Assembly: GCF_007474535.1 (NCBI RefSeq)
Contig: NZ_VKNW01000007.1
Location: 62,001-126,000, forward strand
Origin: Chryseobacterium echinoideorum
GTDB lineage: Bacteria > Bacteroidota > Bacteroidia > Flavobacteriales > Weeksellaceae
Direction: 5' to 3'
DNA: 64,000 nucleotides
Part shown: piece by piece, positions 9,298 to 18,581 of the stretch
Position numbering within the stretch: the first letter of the stretch is position 1
How the letters are laid out: every line of letters starts with the position of its first letter
Notes under the pieces: model-generated
Told to the model about the DNA's origin: nothing
Database searches by the model: none
What the model saw: the letters and a program-made list of their open reading frames with translations, nothing else
Position numbers and translations under genes: made by a program

Positions 9298-10870
9298 AGC
9301 CGAGAGTTTTAAAAACATTGGAAACCTCCTCTTTCAATTGGCTTTCCTGCTCAAATAAGTGTTTCAAATCAGTCTGTAAACTTTGCATCTGCTCATCATA
9401 ATCCAGACTTTCATCACGGTTGACGAATTCAATATATTTACTCGGTACCAAAGAATAGTCTTTTTTACGAATTTCTTCTAAAGTAGCACTGTAAGAATAT
9501 TCAGGGATATTGTAACCACCCCGTCCTTCGGACACCCCTCCAGTGGAGGGGAATTGTTGCCAATTGTGATAATGAGTCGCTATCGCAGTAATCTCTTCTT
9601 CACCAAACTGAATGAATTTCTTTTCAAACGGTTCACCTTTCTGACGCAGATCCATAAACAAAACTTCTCCTTTTCGGTTACGGTAATTTTTTATACCATC
9701 GTTCACTTCAAAAGTTCTTTCGTTTTTATTGCGGTTCAGAATCCAAAGCGTCACCGAAATATCGGTAGAATAAAACATTGCTCGCGGTAAAATCACCACC
9801 GCTTCCACCAAATCATTTTCAATAATCTGTTTCCGTATTTTATATTCTTCACCACCGCCGCTTAACGCACCGTTTGCCAAAATAAATCCGGCAACCCCAT
9901 TTTGAGAAAGCTTGGAGATCATATTCAGAATCCACGCATAATTGGCATTGGATTTCGGTGGCACTTCATAGCCTTCCCATCTTGGGTCGGTCGTCAGTTC
10001 GTTTTCCGCACGCCAGTCTTTTAAATTAAAAGGTGGGTTTGCCATAATGTAGTCGGCTTTCAGATCTTTGTGCTGGTCGTCGCCAAAAGTATCTGCCGCC
10101 TTGTTCCCCAGATTAGAAGAAATCCCACGGATGGCGAGGTTCATCTTGGCGAGTTTATAGGTCGTATTGGTAAGCTCCTGACCGTAGATAGAAACGTCTT
10201 TTTTGTTTCCCTTATGCTTTTCAATAAACTTCAGCGACTGTACAAACATACCACCCGAACCACAGGAAGGGTCATAGATTTTCCCTTTGTAAGGCTCTAT
10301 CATTTCAGCTATGAGGTTGACGATAGACTTTGGCGTATAGAATTCACCTTTTCCTTTTCCTTCTGCAATCGCAAATTTGCTCAAAAAATATTCATATACA
10401 CGACCAACAATATCGTGAGCTTCGTCTTTCAGCGTATCAATATTGTTGATGGTATCCAGCAAAGCTGAGAACTTAGACTGATCCAGTCCAAGACGTGAAA
10501 AATAATTGTCCGGCAAAGCGCCTTCCAGAGATTTGTTGGTACGCTCAATGGTTTTCAGGGCAGAATCTACAATCAATGTAATATTTTCCTGCTTAGCGTT
10601 TTCCATAATGAAAGTCCACCGCGATTCTTCAGGAAGGTAAAATACATTTTCCGCCTGATAGAACTCGGGGATATCCAGAAATGCTTCTTTATGTTCATTG
10701 ATGAGTCCCTGTCTTCGTCGCAAGAATTTGTCATTCGCAAACTTGAGGAAGATCAGACTCAACACCACGTGTTTGTATTCCGAAGGCTCCACAGAACCTC
10801 TTAATTTATTGGCAGAATCCCAAAGGATTTCTTCGGTACTTTTTGTTTTTGCAGCTGTTTTCGTTGCCAT
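9287..10870 (-). CDS. hsdM: Type I restriction enzyme M subunit (adenine methyltransferase)
   Basis: The N6-adenine DNA methyltransferase subunit. It modifies host DNA with HsdS and is needed for restriction with HsdR. The SAM-binding motif DPSCGSGGMF is near residue 203 and the catalytic NPPF near 278. I place the start at ATG 10870 (MATKTAAKTKSTEEIL, 527 aa). A longer frame to 10912 exists, but a perfect -7 promoter box lies inside that extension (10886-10893). Near the C-terminus, codons from 9516-9553 encode a PSTGGVSEGRGG insert that matches a palindromic intergenic repeat elsewhere in the window. It is the first gene of the five-gene R-M operon. Confidence 0.95.
   Translation of the reverse strand: MATKTAAKTKSTEEILWDSANKLRGSVEPSEYKHVVLSLIFLKFANDKFLRRRQGLINEHKEAFLDIPEFYQAENVFYLPEESRWTFIMENAKQENITLIVDSALKTIERTNKSLEGALPDNYFSRLGLDQSKFSALLDTINNIDTLKDEAHDIVGRVYEYFLSKFAIAEGKGKGEFYTPKSIVNLIAEMIEPYKGKIYDPSCGSGGMFVQSLKFIEKHKGNKKDVSIYGQELTNTTYKLAKMNLAIRGISSNLGNKAADTFGDDQHKDLKADYIMANPPFNLKDWRAENELTTDPRWEGYEVPPKSNANYAWILNMISKLSQNGVAGFILANGALSGGGEEYKIRKQIIENDLVEAVVILPRAMFYSTDISVTLWILNRNKNERTFEVNDGIKNYRNRKGEVLFMDLRQKGEPFEKKFIQFGEEEITAIATHYHNWQQFPSTGGVSEGRGGYNIPEYSYSATLEEIRKKDYSLVPSKYIEFVNRDESLDYDEQMQSLQTDLKHLFEQESQLKEEVSNVFKTLGYEL
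9516..9553. repeat. Palindromic repeat inserted in frame in hsdM
   Basis: Blocks CCACCCCGTC and ACCCCTCC-(loop)-GGAGGGGAATT occur here within hsdM and again in the intergenic region at 44031-44089, where a different middle sequence separates them. CCCCTCC and GGAGGGG can pair. In hsdM the element adds about 13 residues rich in Gly and Ser without a frameshift. Confidence 0.7.
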
Positions 10871-10885
10871 TAGTTTATTAAAACT

Positions 10886-10893
10886 CAAATATA
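10886..10893 (-). promoter_or_regulatory. Promoter -7 box of the hsdM operon
   Basis: On the minus strand the sequence reads TATATTTG, a perfect match to the Bacteroidota -7 consensus TAnnTTTG. A TTG that could act as the -33 element lies 16 nt upstream, slightly closer than usual. Transcription would start near 10880, about 10 nt before the chosen hsdM ATG. This supports the shorter start. Confidence 0.6.
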
Positions 10894-10936
10894 ACCAAAA
10901 AACCAATTCCAACCTTTACGACAAATCGTAAACAAT

Positions 10937-10959
10937 AAAAAAATCACCCTTGCGGGTGA
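10937..10959 (-). terminator. Terminator of the DUF6266 gene
   Basis: On the minus strand a TCACCC/GGGTGA stem of 6 bp with a 4-nt loop (10944-10959) is followed by seven T residues (10943-10937). It separates the DUF6266 gene from the hsdM promoter. Confidence 0.75.
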
Positions 10960-10971
10960 ATTCTTTTAAGT

Positions 10972-11613
10972 TTAAATGATCTGAAGTTGTCCGAGATAGG
11001 AACTCGTGGAGGCTGAAGTTTGTTTTTCATTACTGATAAAAGCGTACACTTCCATTGTTTTGCCGTTGCAGTCAGCCGGAAGCGTGATGTTTGTACTGAG
11101 ATCCGGACGAAATGCCACCGATTCAAAAATCTCAAACCTGCCGAGTTCTTCACCATAACAAACAATATTGATGCTGTCGGTTGCAGAAGCATTTCCCTGT
11201 GCTGAATTGTCTTCCCAGTTGAAATTAACCTGATTTCCGGACTGCACTGAAGCGGTCACATTCTGAAAACCGGTAAGGTCGCCTTTCGTGATCAGAATTT
11301 TGTTGTACACCAAAGAGGGAACATCTGCCGTTACCTCTACCGCTTCATGAATGGTGTACGAAGTCGCCATATTGACTCTCGATTTAGAACCGCTCCCCGA
11401 CCCGAAATATTTTGACTGGATATTTTTGAGCGGCTGCAGGAAACTGATCACCAGTTTGAATTTGTTCTGCTGTAAAAGCTGTTTTTCACTCGGTGGTCTG
11501 CTGCTGGGTTTGGGTGTGCTTCGGATAATGTCTTGTCCTCGCCAGTTAGCTCCTACGATAGTGCCTACTTTTCCTGAAAATCCTCCAAGGATTCCTTTTG
11601 TTATTCTTGCCAT
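10972..11613 (-). CDS. DUF6266 family protein
   Basis: A 213-aa protein beginning MARITKGILGGFSGKVG, the typical opening of the DUF6266 family common in Flavobacteriia and Sphingobacteriia. The N-terminal 60 residues are basic and Gly-rich. The remainder alternates as beta strands, with two Ig- or fibronectin-like stretches (VNFNWEDNS, MEVYAFISN). There is no signal peptide or membrane helix. The family function is unknown. Members often occur singly near mobile or repeat-rich DNA, as here between the restriction operon and the CRISPR array. It has its own terminator and is probably monocistronic. Confidence 0.8.
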   Translation of the reverse strand: MARITKGILGGFSGKVGTIVGANWRGQDIIRSTPKPSSRPPSEKQLLQQNKFKLVISFLQPLKNIQSKYFGSGSGSKSRVNMATSYTIHEAVEVTADVPSLVYNKILITKGDLTGFQNVTASVQSGNQVNFNWEDNSAQGNASATDSINIVCYGEELGRFEIFESVAFRPDLSTNITLPADCNGKTMEVYAFISNEKQTSASTSSYLGQLQII

Positions 11614-12126
11614 TTTTTATGTTTTTAAAAGGTTAGAGAAACGAAGGTAGTACAGAAAATGATGTTTTGGAACTGCCGGAAATGTTTTGGCTGTATTTGT
11701 CTTTGGTTGTCTTGTTTTGTCGGGTTAAATAGTGGTATTTTTCGGAAGTGGTTCGGGAATGATGCGGATGCTCTTCGGGAAAAGAATGTTTTTTTCGAAG
11801 GAGGATGAGGTAAGATCCTTCGACAAGCTCAGAATGACACGGGATGACTGTACGTGAATTTTACCTGATTTTGTTTTTAAAGTTTTGAGTAAAATTAAGA
11901 TTTGAGAATATTTTTCGGGTGAAATGGCGTTTCACTCAACCATAATAAGATTGATGAGGTGAGATCCTTCGACAGGCTCAGGATGGCAGTGTTTGATTCA
12001 AAGTAACAGTGTTGAACATTATCAATAATGTTGCTCAGAATAAGAACTTTCATCCTAAGTATTTAATTAAGATGAGATAAAATGACCGAGCAGCAATGGT
12101 CGTTGATGATGGGCTGTAAGTATAAA
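11614..12126. other. Intergenic region with two dispersed repeats
   Basis: No gene is seen. The minus-strand sequence near 11640-11648 (TACCTTCG) may be the DUF6266 -7 box. Two copies of a short repeat with core GATCCTTCGACAAGCTCAG lie at 11814-11840 and 11963-11989, the second with one change. Each follows a GATGAGGTAAGA or GATGAGGTGAGA block, so the repeated unit extends upstream to about 30-35 bp. Confidence 0.55.
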
Positions 12127-12405
12127 TCAGTCTTTGCGAAGATTTTTTGAAGCTTCAGTAAAAAATGATTTGGGATAATATATTTTCCCTCCGATTCTGA
12201 TATATTGTATTTCCCCGGATTTTCTCAACCGCTGCAAAGTACGGTCACTAATTTTGAGCAGCTGCTTTACATCTGCGCTGTCATAATAATCATGATGAGA
12301 CTGTTGGGTTTTGTGTTGGAGATTGAGCAGTTCTGAAAGGATAAGAAGTACCATATCTTTAAACTGCTCATCAGTAAGCTGGCTGGCTGATTTTATTTTC
12401 ATCAT
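12127..12405 (-). CDS. Helix-turn-helix DNA-binding protein (excisionase-like)
   Basis: A 92-aa protein. Residues about 40-85 (YYDSADVKQLLKISDRTLQRLRKSGEIQYIRIGGKIYYP) form a MerR/excisionase-type winged helix-turn-helix (HTH_17 family), preceded by a helical 35-residue N-terminus. In Bacteroidota such proteins accompany integrated mobile elements or act as small regulators. No integrase is visible next to it. Its partner may be lost, or it may regulate locally. It lies 450 bp from the CRISPR array and is read away from it. Confidence 0.8.
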   Translation of the reverse strand: MMKIKSASQLTDEQFKDMVLLILSELLNLQHKTQQSHHDYYDSADVKQLLKISDRTLQRLRKSGEIQYIRIGGKIYYPKSFFTEASKNLRKD

Positions 12406-12477
12406 TGTAAAGCATTTTAAAATAAAGTATTTTTATTGCATACTGAAGTGTTTTTGATCTTCTAACGATAACTGATA

Positions 12478-12485
12478 CAAATTTA
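12478..12485 (-). promoter_or_regulatory. Promoter -7 box of the HTH gene
   Basis: Minus-strand TAAATTTG matches TAnnTTTG. Transcription would start near 12472, leaving a leader of about 65 nt before the HTH gene. Confidence 0.5.
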
Positions 12486-12856
12486 TTATTTCGCCATCAA
12501 TATTTATTTCAAATTCATTACAAACAACTGTATTTTAGTTATTTATAACATCCTGTTACTTGCTTCATGCCACTATTATTTCCTATTAAGTAATTTGAAT
12601 TTGGGAATATTAGGCAATAAAGTTCTACAATACAAAAGTTTTAATTTGATAAACCAGTTAACCTACGAAGAATGCTCGTCGAAGGTATAGGTTTTCGTAT
12701 GCAAATAATTTATTTCAATTGTGAATTGCTCTAGCTGAGGAATTAGTAAATCTACTGCTAATTATTGAATCCGTCTTTTTGGCTTCACCTTTCTGGCTTC
12801 CAATTCTAAGTGCTTTTGAGATGTAATATAACACAACAACTTAGTATAATTGAAAA
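12486..12856. other. Non-coding region upstream of the CRISPR array
   Basis: AT-rich with no convincing gene. It lies at the 5' side of the array relative to crRNA transcription and would be the conventional leader position, but I see no strong -33/-7 promoter directly in front of the first, degenerate repeat. Confidence 0.5.
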
Positions 12857-12903
12857 TGAAGCGTTCACTTTCAAAAATTACTATCTTCGTGATGAAGGAC
12901 AAC
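12857..12903 (+). repeat. Degenerate first CRISPR repeat
   Basis: The last 36 bases match the consensus with one change (T to C at repeat position 25), while the first 11 are largely unrelated. The lost part is the segment that, in other repeats, becomes the tracrRNA-pairing handle of the preceding crRNA. No crRNA precedes this repeat, so that segment has no use here. The retained part includes TATCTTCG. Confidence 0.85.
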
Positions 12904-15900
12904 GAAAATTATGAAGAATATAAGTCAGGTTTAGTTGTGAATTGCTTTCAAAAATTATTATCTTCGTGATGAAGGACAACAACATAGGGACTAATTTTCC
13001 CATCGGCATTGTTGTGAATTGCTTTCAAAAATTATTATCTTCGTGATGAAGGACAACCTACGTTGCTGTGCCTTTTTCTCAATATCCGTTGTGAATTGCT
13101 TTCAAAAATTATTATCTTCGTGATGAAGGACAACACTTTTAAAGATTTCTCAAGCGGCAATTCAGTTGTGAATTGCTTTCAAAAATTATTATCTTCGTGA
13201 TGAAGGACAACATTAGTTTTAAACGTGCCGTGGACCGTCGAGTTGTGAATTGCTTTCAAAAATTATTATCTTCGTGATGAAGGACAACATTGTTATTTAT
13301 ATTAATAATTACCATTATGTTGTGAATTGCTTTCAAAAATTATTATCTTCGTGATGAAGGACAACAGCCTATCAACAAGGTATTCCAAGACAATGGTTGT
13401 GAATTGCTTTCAAAAATTATTATCTTCGTGATGAAGGACAACCCTATAGAGGTGGACTAAGACTATAATTATGTTGTGAATTGCTTTCAAAAATTATTAT
13501 CTTCGTGATGAAGGACAACTTAAAAAAATAATATTATGATTACTACTTTGTTGTGAATTGCTTTCAAAAATTATTATCTTCGTGATGAAGGACAACCAGT
13601 AGAAGGTGATAACAAAGCCATTGACAGTTGTGAATTGCTTTCAAAAATTATTATCTTCGTGATGAAGGACAACCAATATGCCGCGCAAGATCTGATATAT
13701 TGAGTTGTGAATTGCTTTCAAAAATTATTATCTTCGTGATGAAGGACAACTCATTAGTTACAATTTCTTTTACAAATCCTGTTGTGAATTGCTTTCAAAA
13801 ATTATTATCTTCGTGATGAAGGACAACTATGTACTCTATATACTCGCCAACTGCTTTGTTGTGAATTGCTTTCAAAAATTATTATCTTCGTGATGAAGGA
13901 CAACAAGCTCTCTTCTGAGTACGTGTAAGTTACGGTTGTGAATTGCTTTCAAAAATTATTATCTTCGTGATGAAGGACAACCCAATCTTGCGTCATCATA
14001 TTTAACATTATGTTGTGAATTGCTTTCAAAAATTATTATCTTCGTGATGAAGGACAACGAATCTTCAGACTCAGCTTGCTGCACTGCAGTTGTGAATTGC
14101 TTTCAAAAATTATTATCTTCGTGATGAAGGACAACGAAGCAACAAAATTTATTCAGTCGGTGCAGGTTGTGAATTGCTTTCAAAAATTATTATCTTCGTG
14201 ATGAAGGACAACCATATTCCAAAACCTGCAATGGAAATGTTTGTTGTGAATTGCTTTCAAAAATTATTATCTTCGTGATGAAGGACAACTGCTTTCGAAT
14301 TAGGATTAGATATTGTGTAGTTGTGAATTGCTTTCAAAAATTATTATCTTCGTGATGAAGGACAACAATAAAGTACCAACCCAAAAGCCCCGGAATGTTG
14401 TGAATTGCTTTCAAAAATTATTATCTTCGTGATGAAGGACAACGTAATTGCGCTATTGAAAAAGTCACCAGGTGTTGTGAATTGCTTTCAAAAATTATTA
14501 TCTTCGTGATGAAGGACAACTGACATTAGCCCCGACGTTGCAAGATTGTAGTTGTGAATTGCTTTCAAAAATTATTATCTTCGTGATGAAGGACAACACA
14601 AACTAAGTGATATACTGTAATGAACTGGTTGTGAATTGCTTTCAAAAATTATTATCTTCGTGATGAAGGACAACTGCTCGCTTCTAAAGGGCTTGCATCT
14701 GATTGTTGTGAATTGCTTTCAAAAATTATTATCTTCGTGATGAAGGACAACCCTAATGGTACTAATAATCTTGTAACCGATGTTGTGAATTGCTTTCAAA
14801 AATTATTATCTTCGTGATGAAGGACAACAACATAGGAACTAACTTTCCCATTGGCATGGTTGTGAATTGCTTTCAAAAATTATTATCTTCGTGATGAAGG
14901 ACAACGTTAAAGAAGGATCTAATTTCTGTTTTTTTGTTGTGAATTGCTTTCAAAAATTATTATCTTCGTGATGAAGGACAACCTCATAGAGAGTTCTAAC
15001 CATCTTTGTATTGTTGTGAATTGCTTTCAAAAATTATTATCTTCGTGATGAAGGACAACCCTACGTTGATAGAAGAAAGCCAAAATCTTGTTGTGAATTG
15101 CTTTCAAAAATTATTATCTTCGTGATGAAGGACAACTTTTTCTTATGACATCTCACCTTACGCCAAGTTGTGAATTGCTTTCAAAAATTATTATCTTCGT
15201 GATGAAGGACAACAGATTAGGAGTTCGAGTCTCTTTAAGATCAGTTGTGAATTGCTTTCAAAAATTATTATCTTCGTGATGAAGGACAACTGCGAGGGTA
15301 CTGAGGATTATACTGTTATGGTTGTGAATTGCTTTCAAAAATTATTATCTTCGTGATGAAGGACAACGGACAGACAACAACGTTGCACAATTGCCGGGTT
15401 GTGAATTGCTTTCAAAAATTATTATCTTCGTGATGAAGGACAACGTGAGCTAAAAGGAGCAGAAGTTGGTTCTGGTTGTGAATTGCTTTCAAAAATTATT
15501 ATCTTCGTGATGAAGGACAACAATAAGGGGAGATATGATTTTCGATAAGGAGTTGTGAATTGCTTTCAAAAATTATTATCTTCGTGATGAAGGACAACTC
15601 TAATGTTAGAACTACTTTTGCTTCAAATGTTGTGAATTGCTTTCAAAAATTATTATCTTCGTGATGAAGGACAACCCTCTCTATGCTTACATGAATATGA
15701 TCATCGTTGTGAATTGCTTTCAAAAATTATTATCTTCGTGATGAAGGACAACTGGTGGCTGTATGTTTTGATTTTTGTTTCCGTTGTGAATTGCTTTCAA
15801 AAATTATTATCTTCGTGATGAAGGACAACATACAAAGATATATTAAATATTTAATACTTGTTGTGAATTGCTTTCAAAAATTATTATCTTCGTGATGAAG

Positions 15901-17292
15901 GACAACCAAATGAAATGACTTATGGTATTGCAGTTAGTTGTGAATTGCTTTCAAAAATTATTATCTTCGTGATGAAGGACAACTGACTTTATCAGAAGGA
16001 TTGAAAAAGTCTTGTTGTGAATTGCTTTCAAAAATTATTATCTTCGTGATGAAGGACAACATATTTAGTGAACTAAAAGCGATTAGAAAAGTTGTGAATT
16101 GCTTTCAAAAATTATTATCTTCGTGATGAAGGACAACGATATGAGAACCCTGCCTTTTTCTGCAAGTGTTGTGAATTGCTTTCAAAAATTATTATCTTCG
16201 TGATGAAGGACAACTCCCGAAGTATTCCGACGAATTTTACCGCAGTTGTGAATTGCTTTCAAAAATTATTATCTTCGTGATGAAGGACAACCTTTACCGA
16301 AGCTTCTGAACGATTGATTAAGTTGTGAATTGCTTTCAAAAATTATTATCTTCGTGATGAAGGACAACTACTGGTTTTGAATTGTTTCTTGAAAAATTGT
16401 TGTGAATTGCTTTCAAAAATTATTATCTTCGTGATGAAGGACAACGCCGACAAAAGATAAACATCTCAGCATCGAGTTGTGAATTGCTTTCAAAAATTAT
16501 TATCTTCGTGATGAAGGACAACCATCACCGCTGCATAAAAAATCTCATCACGGTTGTGAATTGCTTTCAAAAATTATTATCTTCGTGATGAAGGACAACC
16601 TTTTGAGAATATGGAGCGTAATTTTAACCGTTGTGAATTGCTTTCAAAAATTATTATCTTCGTGATGAAGGACAACAAGATTATAAAGGATTTGCAAGGA
16701 GATTCTGTTGTGAATTGCTTTCAAAAATTATTATCTTCGTGATGAAGGACAACGAAACATCAATACTCCTATTTGATAATGTCGTTGTGAATTGCTTTCA
16801 AAAATTATTATCTTCGTGATGAAGGACAACACCATGCTTCGACCAGATGCTTTCTGTCGAGTTGTGAATTGCTTTCAAAAATTATTATCTTCGTGATGAA
16901 GGACAACTCATCAATCATACCTGACTGTTCTTTCAAGGTTGTGAATTGCTTTCAAAAATTATTATCTTCGTGATGAAGGACAACAAATGGCTTCCGATGC
17001 AATAGGCGGAATTTGTTGTGAATTGCTTTCAAAAATTATTATCTTCGTGATGAAGGACAACCACGGCTTCCGGCGAAGCATGCCGTAACCTGTTGTGAAT
17101 TGCTTTCAAAAATTATTATCTTCGTGATGAAGGACAACGATGCAGGATATAGATATATATCACAGCTTGTTGTGAATTGCTTTCAAAAATTATTATCTTC
17201 GTGATGAAGGACAACATGCGGAAGCGGATGGATGATATTCACGTTGTTGTGAATTGCTTTCAAAAATTATTATCTTCGTGATGAAGGACAAC
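12857..17292 (+). CRISPR. Type II-C CRISPR array, 58 repeats and 57 spacers
   Basis: The 47-bp repeat begins GTTGTGAATTGCTTTC and ends GTGATGAAGGACAAC. Repeat starts checked at intervals of ten units fall exactly 77 bp apart, and the total length fits 58 repeats with uniform 30-bp spacers. Only the first repeat (12857-12903) is degenerate. The repeat ends are inverted (GTTGT/ACAAC). Transcription is on the plus strand, shown by the tracrRNA anti-repeat, which complements the plus-strand repeat. This direction is towards cas2 and opposite to the cas genes, as in other II-C loci. Each repeat carries TATCTTCG at positions 26-33, close to the -7 consensus TAnnTTTG, with TTG 21 nt upstream, so repeats may be promoters. 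Spacers 2 (12981-13010) and 26 (14829-14858) are near-identical. Confidence 0.99.
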
Positions 17293-17300
17293 CTCAAAAA

Positions 17301-17332
17301 ATAATCTACTGGTTTTCAGTAGATTATTTTTA
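17301..17332. terminator. Bidirectional terminator between array and cas2
   Basis: ATAATCTACTG (17301-17311) and CAGTAGATTAT (17317-17327) form an 11-bp stem with a 5-nt loop. A T-rich tail follows on the plus strand, and A-rich DNA (T-rich on the minus strand) lies on the other side. It starts 8 nt after the last repeat and lies about 20 nt beyond the cas2 stop, so it can end both the pre-crRNA and the cas operon. Confidence 0.85.
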
Positions 17333-17349
17333 TTTTTAGGATTTAAAAT

Positions 17350-18578
<1,229 letters not shown>

Positions 18579-18581
18579 TTT

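Noticed and set aside
10871..10912. Longer hsdM start
   Set aside because: A perfect -7 promoter box lies inside this extension.
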